The translations under genes and the position numbers were made by a program. 64,000 nucleotides of DNA from Lottia gigantea (Eukaryota; Mollusca; Gastropoda; Lottiidae), in NCBI RefSeq assembly GCF_000327385.1, contig NW_008707797.1, positions 3,660,028-3,724,027 of the forward strand, in the 5' to 3' direction. The notes below the pieces were generated by a model. That model had not been told where the DNA came from, did no database searches, and saw only the letters and a list, made by a program, of their open reading frames with translations. Below are positions 35,301 to 48,325 of the stretch, one piece after another. Each line of letters begins with the position of its first letter. The stretch's first letter is position 1.

Positions 35301-38300
35301 ATCAAAGCAAGGTTATTCTAAGACAATGAATACAATTGTATTCTGGTACAAGGTATTCAGGTGGTATCTGTTAATGTAGCCCGGCTAATCTTTACATCTA
35401 GGAATTGGTAATGCCAGGGGTCACATGAATCCTTATCTTCTGTCTCTACAAATTGTATGGTATCGATGGCATAATCAGGTCGCAGAACAGCTCCACGCTG
35501 CTAACACCGGTTGGAAAGATGAACGGATTTTTACCGAAGCTAGAAAAAGAGTAACAGCCCATTTCCAGGTACTTGGCTAATTGTTAATAACTTAAAATAA
35601 CATTGTTTTCATTTGTAAGTCAACAGTCAACTTAGCTTTACGGTATGAAAACACTGGTTTTAAAGGAAACATACTTTGACGAATGAGCAAGAAACGGTTT
35701 TTTGCTGAACTCATGGACATAAAATGAACTGTTTAATGTTTAAAAGTACTCAACCAAGCACAATATAAGTATCCAAGCCAATTTTGTAATATTGTCAAAA
35801 TTATTGGGTTATCTCCTTCACATTGACAATTGTTTTAACTCATTTACTTGATAATGTCAGATATATTAAAAGGTTAATTTTTCATCAGCCTCATTGCCAG
35901 TGGTCATGCATTCATATTCATGACACATGGTTCTGAAAATAGTGGGTGGATCTGATAAAGCTTGGCCTCACTCAATTGTTGGCAGATATAAATTTTCACA
36001 ATAATTTTTTTTCTCATGGGGAGATTGAACCACTTTAATTTTTAAAACAGACGCAGTATAGCAAAGAGCCGCTAATTCACTTTTTGTGTCTTCCTTTTCC
36101 TCTCTTTTAACAACTCGTTGTGTAGTCGCATATTGCACGCACTTTCCAAGTAAAACCACTAAGTAAAAAATTGTTTTGGCCAGTAGCCCATTATAAAAGT
36201 AATATCGTTTCAAATGTCAATTGTTTAAAAGGAAAAGCATATAAAAAAATCACGTAAAAATGTATCAAAATAAGTTGATGGGAGTATACAAAGAGGTTAT
36301 TAGTATTATGATATCAGAATCGATGTTTAATTTCAGAAAATAGTGATTAATGATTGGTTAAAGTTTCTATTATCAACCAATGATTCTTCACCACTTCCTC
36401 CATATAAAGGTAATTTGACTTTTAGAATCCTAAATGGACACTGGAAATTTCGTACTTTTTATGTGTGTTCAAATTTAATTAAGATAATTATGAATTGTGA
36501 TTTCAGATGATCTGCAAAATAAGTAGATAGTGATCTCGAATAACGTTAGATACTTGGGTGCGTGTTTGACAACAACAATAGTGCAAAGTTAAAACACGAT
36601 ATTATTCATATTGTATGCAAGAATGAATAATTTATATTTCTGAATATTTCATGATATTGTTGACGTTCTATTTCACAGGATATCAGAACTCCGTTCATCC
36701 GGGAGCAACTCAAGAATTCCAAGTGGCGATGGAAGCTATAAGCCACACAATGACTCCCGGTGGCGTCTTTACCTTGAGGTATGTTGTGAATTAATTCAAT
36801 CGATTTAATCTGACCACAGCTTCGCCAGAATTGCCAATTACACAAGATATATGCCATACTCGGCATACAAGCATCATTTGTTATGTGAACTCTTGGAAAC
36901 AGATGCCAAGTTGACAAAATCAGGCTCAAAGTAACATCAGTGTTCAAGAAGAGTGAACATGATATCACTCGCCAGTATTCAGCAGCTGCTATCACTTCAT
37001 CTGTCAAATATCAACTATTTGAACGAATCTTTTGTGGCAACATGAACCTTCCGATCCGGTTTCCTCAAGCATTCCAGAAACAGGCCGCAACTGTAAGTGA
37101 GGCTGGTTGGCATGTGTTACATGAACAATGTACATAGCATGAAAAAAATCGTTTTTTTTTAATTTTTCAGTGATACTTGCCAAATCAGCCCAACTACAGT
37201 ATTAAATAGACAAAATGAAGGAGTAAAAGTGGAAGCCGTGAGATTATGTAACACCTATTGGGATCCACAGGTAAATCGCCTTCCTAATATAGCGTTATAC
37301 AAATAATTATTATTCATAGTCTGTCATTGAGCAAAATAATATGATAATATAGAATTTAACGAAAACGGAAATCAAACACGTAAATAATCTGGACGTACAG
37401 TTAAGTTCTTTAAATCTCATCTGGATTTCTTAGGGATATATGACCAAATCCATTTTAAAGCTAACCTGACAATTCAAGTGACGATATTATAATGATAAAC
37501 CTATTTCTGAATTGAGAAAAGAACTGAATATAAGCCAAAAAGAAACAAAAGTTGGAAAAAAACTCATATAAAGTTACTGAGATGGATTTACGGAAACTAT
37601 GTAATAACTTATTGTTGCTAAGAATACTTTTGGATAACATCTTAGTCGAAATATTGTTACAATTTAGGACGTGGTTGAAAATAATTTCGAGTCTATCATC
37701 AGAGGAATGGTTTATACAAGAGCAGAAAAGGAAGATTTAGATGTTGTAGCAGATATTAGAGGTATATAACATTCTTGTTAATCTAGCAAAACCATCACAA
37801 GAATAAACGAAAGAACCAATTTTTCTACAATGAACCCGTCTATCATCTGCTCCTTCCAAAAAACCTCTCTTGCAGTAAACTAAACCTACGGGTTACAACT
37901 AGGTCAACCTCAAAAGCTTTTGTCAGTGTACTACCCGTACACATTTCATCTAGGTGGACTGGGATAATGAGGAGACCCGGGATCCTGTCAATCAGCTAGT
38001 CCATGTCCAAAGCTCAGAACGAGGAAATGTAACATGTTCTAGATCACAAGCTGATCAACATTACAACAACCTAGATATGATAAATTTTTTTATTAAATTT
38101 ATAAGATACATGGTAAGACAACACTTCTGAATTATAACACTGGAACATCCTTTGATTCAGCCAAACACATTCAGGGAATTGTTGACAACATTTTCTCCTG
38201 AACCCATATTTTGTTTTTACAGAATATTATCCGGGGCCACTGGAATTCTCAAGAAGAGACCAAGTAGCAGTGACAATTCAGCAAGGCCGAGATCATGGTC

Positions 38301-39436
38301 TTCCATCCTATAATACTGTTAGAACATCGCTAAGATTATCTCCCTTGGAGTCGTGGTTTGATTTTAGTTCCGGTAACTCTACGGTATGTAAAATAAATAC
38401 TTCACTGGTTTAATGTAATATTTTGTGTGTTTTAACGTGTTTTTCCCATCGTACTCGTGAAAGACGGGGTTTTATTATTTTATCTGGCTTAGCATATTCC
38501 CAACTAAAATGCTTACCTGAAATAACGCAAATGATAATAAACCATATCTTAAAACATTTCCAATCAGCCTTACGTTATACATAAACACATGGGTTAGGGT
38601 TCGACAATTTATGAGATTTAACACCAATTCATTCTAGTTTATATGCAAGGTGTGAGGTGAATATTGATTCTGTAGCATGACGCGAGAATGCCTTGTTAAA
38701 GTACAACTGAATCAAAACTGATAATCTATATGATAAAATAGGTGTCTTGGTAATTTTACTATTTGTATTTTAGATGATAAATGCCTTGGTGGATTTATTT
38801 GGTACCACAGATGACCTTGACCTTTATACTGGCGGGTTACTGGAAATACAAGATAACAACCCCGGGCAACTATTTCGAGCTATTATAGTTGATCAGTTTA
38901 CAAGGATTAGAGATGGTGATAGGTTCTGGTACGAAAATCCAAACAATGGGTAAGGTTCATAGCGATCTGAATATATTGACATCAACCAGTAACCGATTCC
39001 GACTGCTCAGATGATAACTCGTTTGAAATATGTTTTTTCAGTAGTAAATGCTTGGTCCTTATATTTGTCACACCCCACTAAACATTGAGCAAAGTGTGTT
39101 TTTACGCTACTCCTTTCTGTACCTATATTTGACCCAAGAATAATGATTATTGCTATGTAGCATAGGAAATTTCAGGCTCAGATTTTCAACATTTCAAGCA
39201 CTTGGAGCTCATCCTATCTAACTATCACAGACAATAAAAGGAATACAATCGACTATATAACATACCTTAAATCGCCCGATACATCTCAAAGTCAGTGATG
39301 ATTATATGTTTTATATTCTTTAGATTGTTTACACCGACAGAAATAGCTGATATCAACAGAATAACATTTTCTGATATTTTACGAAATGTGACGTCATCAC
39401 CTGGCCAGATACTTCCGGATGCGTTTAATTGTAATG
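29350..39436 (+). CDS. DUOX: DUOX exons 1-13: signal peptide and peroxidase-homology domain
   Basis: Exons: 29350-29380, 32113-32208, 32721-32882, 34416-34591, 34832-35042, 35402-35568, 36337-36409, 36679-36778, 37171-37270, 37668-37761, 38223-38383, 38774-38949, 39324-39436. Residues 1-553 lie outside the cell. The mature start has [18 protein letters not shown], the usual DUOX opening. Human-like segments follow: [44 protein letters not shown] and [12 protein letters not shown]. In the myeloperoxidase frame the distal histidine position (GQLLDHD) reads GQLVADE, so it is absent, while the proximal HN pair (YRWHNQVA) is kept. This pattern is like vertebrate DUOX, whose peroxidase part is not a standard peroxidase. 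Two NxT/NxS sites near 490-535 may carry glycans. Confidence 0.93.
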
Positions 39437-42400
39437 GTAAGTTTTTATTGGACACCATTAATGATAATGAAATAGCCTCAATTTTTTTTAGAATTGTGCA
39501 GCAGTTGGTTCATTAAGGATTGGGGTTGGCATCTTATTACCGTCGTAAGAAGTATAAAAACATAGCACTTGCTTTTACTTTAGTTGGCGTAAATATCGAA
39601 TTGGTTCAGCTAAAGCCATGGTAGCCTCAGTAGAAACATTTTTTTATATATCCGTTCTTAATCTGGATTTGGTACATTTGTATTCTGGTTGTATTGTTTC
39701 AGATGCTCCCGATTCGTGTCAGTGTAGAGACCCACCTAATATCGACAGTAACAATGATACTCGATATGATCAATGTTCCCAACTAGAACTGTATGATTAT
39801 TTTAGTGGAAGTGAAGTGTCGTTTGCTCTTTCGTTTCTAGCTTTATTTCTGGTGATACCAGGTAACGACATTGAACTTTTCACCTTGCGCCATTACTCTT
39901 TTTCGATTTCCATCATCTTCAACTTCAACTTCCACAGACTGGCTTTTCGGTTATGCAAAATGACCAGCATCGCAAACATTAATTATGATTATCACACAGT
40001 AATCGTCCATTGTTCGTGTCCCGCTCTACAAAAAAGCAATTACGAAGAATATCTACAGTGAGGAATTTATGGTGAGATTATGTGGAAGGGGTCCGGATTT
40101 GTATTTGTCCTTGTACTGTCTTGTATAACGACAAAATGTTTTTTATTCAAGGATCCTTCATGGTTTTAATGTTGCTGATTCGAATGCGTAAAAAGAAATT
40201 TGAAGCAAAATCGAAGAAAATTACATTGAAACAGAAATCAGCAAATTGCTACATCGGTGAGTTCACGTTATTTTGCATGGCGTTCTACGTAATTTATTGG
40301 GCAAATAATGTTCTCAAAGAGTATAACACGAAACTGAGTAAAACAACATATTGACACATCTGATGTTTGAGGAGTCCACTAATGTCATGTTTCGGACGAT
40401 TTTTTGTTGTTGGTTAATGGGGTGTTTTTGCTTGTACGGTCATGTATTACTTAGTGTCCCATATCCATTGTTCGGCTTTTTCTTCTGCTGTTTCATTGTT
40501 TTTTTCTTCTTTTCAAACTTACCTTAGGTCATAATATAATCCCTTTCAGCTGAAGAATGGCTGGGAATGAAATCAGAAAACAGAAAAGTGAAAGTAGAGT
40601 TTCAGCAAGACAGGAAGAAGATAAACGTCAAGAATTGTCGTGGTCAGAATGTTAGGTTCATCAACTTACGACAAGTGCCCAAGATACAAATCAAATTGTC
40701 CTACGATAAACAATTTAATCTGGTTTTAGTCAGGGTTCCTGGCGAAGTGGATTTGGTAAGAGTTTTTATCATCTACATCAATAACCAGACTTTCAGCAAT
40801 TCAAGAACACCCAATTACAGAAAACGTCAAAGTAGCTCACTTTTAGTTGTCAGGTTTCAACCAGCGCCAAGTTGCTTTAGTCAAGACCTTTGCACAAGAC
40901 GCTTTAGGATTGGTCGGCCTTTTAGATGTATATAACCTTGCCAGTCTTATTTTGCTTTCAATAGCATGCTTAAGGTTCTATTATTTGAGTCATAGGAGCT
41001 CACGTTCTGATGCTATTGTCAGGTTTCAACTGAGGCGAAACATGGACTACGCTGTTCCCCAGTAGAGTGTTTAGTTTTAATCATGATAATTTATGATAAA
41101 TAATGTCATTGATTTTTCAGATTCTACGATTTGAAAGCTTAACAGAACGCCAAGAGTTTGTAGTTGATCTGGAGAAGTTTGGAGGGGAATTAAATATAGA
41201 GATCACGAGAACAGAGCAGGCCGAGAAAGTTATTTTAACCACATCCAATAACAGGGACGATCGCCAGAAAATACTCGATGCTTTCTTTAGAGTTGTCTGT
41301 TTACAGGTACAGTTCTTTATTGAGCTTGATTTTGAAAATGAAAAATCGAGGTTTCCACTTTTCCACAGTCCGCTTTTCTCGTTTCTTTAGGACATTTTCT
41401 GAACTATTTTTCTAATCGTTCCTATACCTTACTCTGATCCTCTTAATAGTTTCTTTGACCCCACTTTAAGCAACCAAGTAATTATCTTACATGTTTTGCT
41501 CTGGCTCGGTGCTCCTCTTCCTTGATCCCTTAGCAAATTTTCTTTCGGAAAAATATTTATAAACTGATAGATGTCCTAAATAAATTTGTTTCTGACAAGT
41601 TTAATAATCTGAAATTCGGAGATTTGATTATGAAAATAATTTCAGACCCTAAATGACGATCCAACAACAACAGATTTTGATACAGAACAAGCTAGTGAGG
41701 TTATCAATATAAAACTGACACGTACAGAGTTTGCTGAAGCTCTAGGTCTACAACCATCATCAATATTTGTTAGGAATGTTTTTCTCTTGGCTGATAAGGA
41801 TAAGGATGGGTTCCTGTGTTTTAGAGAATTTCTGGACATGTTTGCCATATTTGCACGAGGTTAGTGAAGCTTATCTCTTTCATGGTAGTTCAAGCTCTAT
41901 TATAAGGGATGGTTGATTCAAACTTTAGAGGACTTCATACAGCAACGCAGTATTTCCGTTTTGAATTTAATTGGTCGATGCTTTTATTCTTAACCAATTA
42001 GATCTATTGCAACAATTCTTTTACTGCAATCGATAAGAATGCTGAGATGGGTAATAGAAAGAAAAAGGTTGAAAAAACCCTGATTTAAAGTGACTCTGAA
42101 TGAGATTTACCAAGATTTCAAATGTTTCCCGGTGATGAAAAGATTATGTTATTATCGCAGGTTCTGCTGAAGAGAAGGCCAGGTTGATGTTTAATGTATA
42201 TGATATCAAACGCAAAGGAATATTGAATAGAAGAGACTTTGAGAAGATGATCAAGTAATCATTAAATATATTTTATTTGAAAGATTAATACATGAATAAA
42301 ATGAAATAATGCTTTCTATCACTTATGTTCCTAATATGTCAAAAACAAGTACTAACGATCCCAACCGCAAAACATAATACTCTCATTACATTGGTAGAAG

Positions 42401-45400
42401 CTCTAACGAAGTCAAGAACAAAGCTGCTGAAAGCTTAAATCAGATGCAGAAAATTAGGGCGTAAAATTCCATCTAAATTCATTGAAAAATTAATATCAGC
42501 ACAAATTGGGTAATTCTAATTGATTATCAAATTTATGTATCCCAATTCCTTTGTATTTCAAAATCTGTTTTAAATTCAGGTCTCTGTTAGATCTGTCTGA
42601 AGCCAAGTTAAACGATGACAAGGTGAAGGAACTAATAGAAGTCATGTATAGTCAAGCTGGTTTAAACAACAGAGACACTATGAACTTTGACGATTTTAAA
42701 AAAGTGTTTGCATCAGACGAATATAAAACTACATTTCAATCCGCAACATTGGCAGATCAAGGTGAGAAACGCTTGAACTGGTCCTTTCCAACTAGAGAGT
42801 TCGGTCTCTGTAGTCAGAGTGTGCAAGATACTGTCATTATGTTGTAATAACAATTCCTTCAGACGATTACCATAACAGCTTTGAAGTTATGCTCAGCAGA
42901 TGTTGAAATTAAACGTCCAGAGAAGCCATGTTGGTTCTCATTCCCACTCGTCTTAGGCCACCGTAGTTCCGAAAATGGTTATGAATGATCTTTTTTGAGG
43001 GAATGATTGCTTTTGATGAAAATAAACTCTTTATTTAACATGGGTCAGAATTAGGTACATGACACCAAAGTGGCATGGTTCTGCCCAAAGGAACATAACA
43101 TGTAACATTATATTTCAGTAACAAGTAAAGCGAAAGACAACCAAGGAATAAGGAATAGAAGACACACATTGATCCAAAGCTACAAGTATGTTCCAAATCT
43201 TCATCACTGTGTGATATTCTTTACGTTTTTCTTGTTTCATAACTGTGGTCTTCATTTTTTAGGACTTAGGCTATTTTATATTCAGCAATTACCCATGCAC
43301 AATTTATGCTTTCTATGTTTGAGAAGTATTTTGTTCTTTAGTCAATAGGATTTACAAGGGTTTATTTAAAACTAAGTACAACATTTACAATGACGATCTG
43401 GATTCATATCCACCAAATGGCCTATTTAATATAATACACGTGCATTATAGAGGAAAACGGGAGAAAGGTGTTATTAATAGAAAGAATAGAAGAAGTAAAG
43501 TCACATTAGAGAGTGAAGCGACACCAGTGAAGGGACCTACAGGAATTCAAGAGAAGATCTATGCTATAACTAAATATATAGAGATCTATCGACTTCATAT
43601 ATTCTGGGTGTTATTATATACTCTCGTAACGTGTGGTATCTTTATTGAAAGGGCATATTGTAAGTAGTATAATGATATTCATCTGTTAGTTTGACCATCA
43701 ATCACTCATATAATATATTAAAGGACACTGTATTTCATTTTGATGACTTTTTCTTGACAATGCAATATGTACTGGCGTCTGTTCTCTGATCTCATATTGA
43801 TCGAACTGCATCAATAGATCACTAGATATTGTACCGCTACAATCCGCTAGCTTCTTGTACAAGACAATTCCGTATGATGGGACACCACATTGCAGCTTTC
43901 TAATTTCATTTTCAGACTATGCTGAGGGTCGTGAACACGCCGGATTGCGGAGACTATCTGGAGCCTGGACGACTGCAATGATTCGTGGGTCAGCCAGTGT
44001 GATTATGTTTACCTATGTTAGTCTGTTAGTCACGATGTGTCGAAACACCATCACACTACTCCGAGAGACAGTTCTTCATCGGTTTATACCTTTTGATTCA
44101 GCGGTAGCTTTCCATAAATACATTGCTGTTCTTGCAATGATAGGCACAAGTAAGTGTTTCCCTTTCAATTTTTATTATAGATTTGTATAATAATACTGTT
44201 TCATTATATTTAGGTGATCATTTTTCTTTCCCTTTATTGCAAATCCATTTTGCTAAAATCCATCAGTTGGTACTACTAAGGATCATAAAGATACTGTTTT
44301 CACCATTTAACGAATATTTGTCTTTTTGACCTTAAATCTTTTCGTATGCTTTGTGGTGTTCTTCTACACACGCATGCTGTATTGGGAAATTATTATTTTC
44401 AGTTGTACATATATTTGGTCACGCTGTGAATCTGTATTGTGTTGTTACCCAACCTCCACAAGATGTTAGTTGTCTCTTCAGAGAGTACTTTAGAGGGTAT
44501 GTAGAACTTGATATCATGGCGTTAATGTCCTTACATGTAATCCAACCAGGTAACATCGCTTGGAATTGCTTTGAGATGAAGCAATGGAGAATATAAGTTC
44601 TAGATAATTACACAAGCGTATCAAAAGGGCAAACGAAAGCACATTGCATGTCTTTTGTTGGATGTAAGTTCTCTGTAGACTTCAAATAGATTTTGCCTTT
44701 CTTTATTACAGATCCCATGAAATAGCCACATTCCATTATTGGGCCTACCAAACCATAACAGGTAAGTTAGCATATTCCTCAAGCTTCAAGTGATGGATTT
44801 GAAAATTCATATAATGCTAAAGGTCCAATGGTGTTCTTTATTTTACCCCCTCTCTCAAAATACACTCCTAATTAAATAAGGAGGTGAGACCAGATATATT
44901 ACGTTTAGTTGCCAAAGCTGTGCCATCATCTTTGTCAAGAATCAAACTCTATAACATGTAGTTACTGAATTGTGCATAAGGACTGATTTGTTCTTTTATT
45001 TCCAGGTTTGGCTGGAGTTGTTGTTACAATTGTGATATTCATAATGTATGTGTTTGCTACACAGTTCGCAAGACGGAATCATTTCACAGCTTTTTGGTTA
45101 ACACATAGTTTATATTTAACAGTGTATCCATTGACTATATTACACGGGATAGGAGTACTGGTTCAGGCCCCCATATTTCCCTACTATCTCTTTGGTCCAT
45201 TGGTATTATTTGTGTTTGATAAACTTGCCAGTTTGAGTCGAAATCGTGTTGAAATCCGAGTGAAGAAAGTGTCCATCTTACCCTCTGGTAAGTGACATCT
45301 CAACACTTTCTATTCATACTTGTTATGGGTATCAAGCCTGTCAAAAGAAAATTGTCTAAAGCAAAGGAGAAGAATGTACAATAACGGATACACCGTTAAA

Positions 45401-47879
45401 CTGTGTTCAATAATGTCTGATTCATCCGCATGTAGATAACAGTACTGAAGAGCACCCCCCTCTGATACCGAAAGTAAGGTAACGCTACTTGTTTCTGAAA
45501 TAGTACTCCCTTATCTTGTTTTGCAGATGTGACAGAATTGGTGTTCAGAAGACCTGCAAACTTTGACTATAGATCCGGCCAATGGGTACGGATTGCTTGT
45601 CTAAAATTGGGCAAGGGAGAATACCACCCATTTACTCTGACGTCCGCTCCTCATGAAGAAAATTTGAGTCTTCACATCAGAGCTGTTGGTCCATGGACAA
45701 AGAACCTGAGGAAGATATATGAGTTTTACAGCATTGGAAACAAACCTTTACCATTGGTATGTATAATATACTTTTTTAAAAAGAGATACGCTTGGAAAAA
45801 ATACGTAGAAACAGATAATAACCAAAACCCCATTGCTACAAACTGTACGCGTTAACGATTCCAAGACCTAGAATAAATAAAGCAAGTAGGAACGATCCGA
45901 ACCACCAAACGAAACCCCAAATAAAAAAAAAAAAACATGATGGCGAAACATTGGTAGCAACTAATGAACTTTTCACATAAGGAATTATAATAGACCAATA
46001 CTGCTATGCTTTACAAGCCCCTTACTTTAACGCTAGAAAACAATGTCTTCTTTGGGCAGTCAGGCGCATATCAGAACAAAGGAAGCAACTCCATTCATTG
46101 GAGAGTAGTCAATCGCTGGAATATTGTTCATTTCATCTTCATTTTCACTAAGCCCAGTTTCTTCTTTCGCCATATTACAGTTATATGTTGATGGTCCATT
46201 TGGAGAAGGTCATCAGGATTGGTTCACCTTTGATGTTGCTGTACTAGTTGGTGGAGGAATCGGGGTGACTCCGTTCGCTTCAATATTAAAAGATATTGCC
46301 TTTAAGTCTAAAGCTGGAATAAAAATAAACTGTAAAAAGGTGAGGTTAATACATTCTTAAACATTCTTCTGTTTTTACTTACTCTGTGAAATAGACCCAA
46401 ATTAAGGAAATTTGATGATGCGTATCAGGATACTGCTTTTGTCAGTGTTAACAACTTCTGAACTTAAAAACTGATAATTCTTCAATTCATAGCATATATG
46501 TGTTTAGATGCATTACATGGAAAAATTAGAGCAATATTAATATCCGAGCAATGCGAAAGAAAGAAACATTAGGGTTGAAATTCCCTACCCTGGCAAAAGA
46601 TATGTTGCTCCTGCACTTCCCTTCTATATAGTGATAGTCTAATGACTGTGTTTCAGGTATATTTTGTGTGGATAACGAGGAGTCAGAAACATTTTGAATG
46701 GTTGATAGATATTATTAGAGATGTAGAAGAGCAGGATGTGCTAGAAATTGTCAATGTTCATATTTTTATCACTCAATTCACACAGAAATATGATCTGAGA
46801 ACCACCATGTTGGTAAGTCAGTCTTGCCAAGTAACGGTAGGTCTTGTACGATGCATGTGATAGCTCTACCTATCACACATTCATAGAACTACATTCTAAT
46901 CTATCTTACTTTCAGTGGCGGAGCCAGGTTTACGTCCGAGAGCGGTCGAGATATTGCCCGAATCTCTAACCTACTTATGAGATTTTTGCTTTCGGCGCTG
47001 CGAGGGGAGGATGGGGCGGGTCTATCCCCCCCCCCCCCCCCTCCCTTTAGCTCGCCACTGCTTACTTTCCTCAACTTCTTAACTTATAAACTATTTTGTA
47101 TTTTTAGTATATTTGTGAACGAAATTTCCAAAAAGTGGAAAATAAAAGTTTATTCACTGGACTCAGAGCCGTTACACATTTTGGTCGACCAAAGATGGAA
47201 GACTTTTTACACAGTTTACATCATGAATATCCAGAGGTAGGGTTGGCTTAAATCTTTTATGTAATAAGGGTATATTCTGAGGACATTTTAGGATGCAAAA
47301 GTGATGCAATAAGCAATAAGCGTTTTGAGATGGGACGATTAGTTCTTATGTGGATTAAATAATAATGGGTACATTCTGAAGACATGTTTAGACAGCGGTG
47401 AGACGAAAAGGGATATCATCAGAAAATTTCTTCGGTAATATAGCATAAATTGGGTATTTTTTTCAAGGATGCAGGTTCCATATGGTGACTCGGATAATCA
47501 TCTTGTCGCTAGAATCGATAATCTAGGCCCTGTGTGCGCGAGCTTCCACATTAAAAATCAGTCTTCAGTTGAGAATCGAAAATTCAGTATGCTAACTCCA
47601 CTGTTCTTAACAGTGAACATAATATGTAAACTTGAAATAAGTGTCTAGTTGTTCGAATGCAAGCTTAAGCAGCTGGACACTGGTCTTGTTGAATTTAACT
47701 AAGTGTAAGTATCATTGTGCGGAACGTTCTTTTCAATTGTGATGTTTTTATTGCAGGTGGAGAGATTTGGAGTATTTAGTTGTGGTCCAGGTCCAATGAC
47801 CAACTCAGTTCAAGCTGCATGTACTTTACTCAATTCTATTGAAGGACCAACTTATTGTCATCATTTTGAAAATTTTTAA
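29350..47879 (+). CDS. DUOX: dual oxidase, complete gene, 31 coding exons
   Basis: Membrane NADPH oxidase that takes electrons from cytosolic NADPH through FAD and two haems and releases hydrogen peroxide outside; used in epithelial defence and matrix cross-linking. I joined 31 coding exons with every splice phase agreeing: 4,641 bases, 1,546 residues, against 1,551 in human DUOX1. Order: signal peptide, peroxidase-homology domain (about 20-580), first membrane helix (590-612), intracellular linker, EF-hands (822 and 858), ferric-reductase membrane core (1050-1260), FAD- and NADPH-binding domains to the C-terminal HHFENF. The start is the ATG at 29350, whose exon encodes a signal peptide and ends in a GTAAGT donor. 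A possible polyadenylation signal, ATTAAA, is at 47953. No maturation factor gene (DUOXA) is seen nearby. Introns hold a foldback repeat (33648-33943) and an intact MITE (46913-47060); the rest show nothing recognised. Confidence 0.95.
29381..32112. other. DUOX intron 1 (2.7 kb)
   Basis: Nothing recognised in this intron: AT-rich sequence with no repeat family found elsewhere in the window. The acceptor has a run of about 14 T before CAG. Confidence 0.6.
33648..33943. repeat. foldback repeat in DUOX intron 3
   Basis: The segment at 33648-33685 (CATATACCTTGACTGCAATAG) and that at 33899-33943 (CTGCAGTCAAGGTATAAGA) are imperfect inverted copies about 210 bases apart. They could form a long hairpin or be the ends of a decayed short DNA transposon. 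Confidence 0.6.
39703..43185 (+). CDS. DUOX: DUOX exons 14-21: first membrane helix, linker and EF-hands
   Basis: Exons: 39703-39861, 40152-40256, 40550-40755, 41121-41306, 41646-41859, 42161-42254, 42580-42761, 43119-43185. The first helix is split by an intron ([13 protein letters not shown] then [15 protein letters not shown]), with a basic stop-transfer run. The linker holds a PH-like region (about 640-770) with [21 protein letters not shown]-hand 1 loop [12 protein letters not shown] (41793-41828) has all calcium ligands. EF-hand 2 loop [12 protein letters not shown] (42202-42237) lacks acidic residues at positions 3 and 5 and ends in Asp, so calcium binding there is doubtful. Human DUOX1 has DFDGNGLISKDE at this place. 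A helical segment [15 protein letters not shown] follows. Confidence 0.93.
43349..47879 (+). CDS. DUOX: DUOX exons 22-31: ferric-reductase core, FAD and NADPH domains
   Basis: Exons: 43349-43659, 43916-44149, 44403-44496, 44712-44761, 45006-45287, 45527-45756, 46181-46339, 46657-46812, 47108-47236, 47757-47879. The four haem-binding histidines are visible in [23 protein letters not shown] and TILHGIG. The FAD site is [14 protein letters not shown]. The NADPH site has [30 protein letters not shown] and [12 protein letters not shown]. The protein ends YCHHFENF, matching human SHHYENF and keeping the terminal aromatic residue typical of NOX enzymes. The 43349 acceptor is CAATAG, 12 bases after a better pyrimidine-preceded TTTAG that would give an immediate stop. 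Confidence 0.95.
46913..47060. mobile_element. intact hAT-like MITE with perfect 8-bp target duplication
   Basis: The element starts CAGTGGCGGAGCCAGG and ends AGCTCGCCACTG. It is flanked on both sides by CTTACTTT (46905-46912 and 47061-47068), a perfect 8-bp duplication as hAT transposases make. Its interior matches 5813-5950 in reverse orientation. No coding capacity. It sits in DUOX intron 29, ending 47 bases before exon 30. Confidence 0.9.
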
Positions 47880-48325
47880 ATCCTGTTTACATTTTTTCAT
47901 GTATATATTTTTTATATAAAGTTATTATTATCTTTTATTGATTTGGTTATGTATTAAACCCAATTCGTAATGAACAATCTTGGCTATATTTCTAACTGTC
48001 CAATCCTCAGTTAGTATTAGATCTATTCATAAGGACTCTTCATCAAAGACACATACAAAGTTTCTGAAAAGGACTTTGTGCTGATGTAGATATTTGTTGA
48101 CAGACATACTTGTTAAATTCCTGATAAATATGACGAGAACTTTCCTTAGTGCTGCGTTCAGAAACTCCGTAGCAGAGTTGAATCAAATGTTAGTGGTGGG
48201 AAAAATCGACCCCTCTCCTTTTGTAGACCACATTCCATCACAACAGATAATAGCACAATTTTAATTAAAAATTAAAAATTAATAAATAAATGAACATAAT
48301 TCAATATTTTACAAATAAGACAGTT
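47880..48325. other. short convergent spacer between DUOX and apolipoprotein gene
   Basis: The two stop codons face each other across 446 bases. An ATTAAA at 47953 on the plus strand and one at 48260-48265 on the minus strand are candidate polyadenylation signals, so both 3' ends would fit without overlap. No other feature is seen. Confidence 0.6.

Noticed and set aside
43340-43348. Acceptor TTTAG at 43341 for DUOX exon 22
   Set aside because: It would place TAG in frame directly after the junction; the CAATAG eight bases later restores the conserved reading frame.
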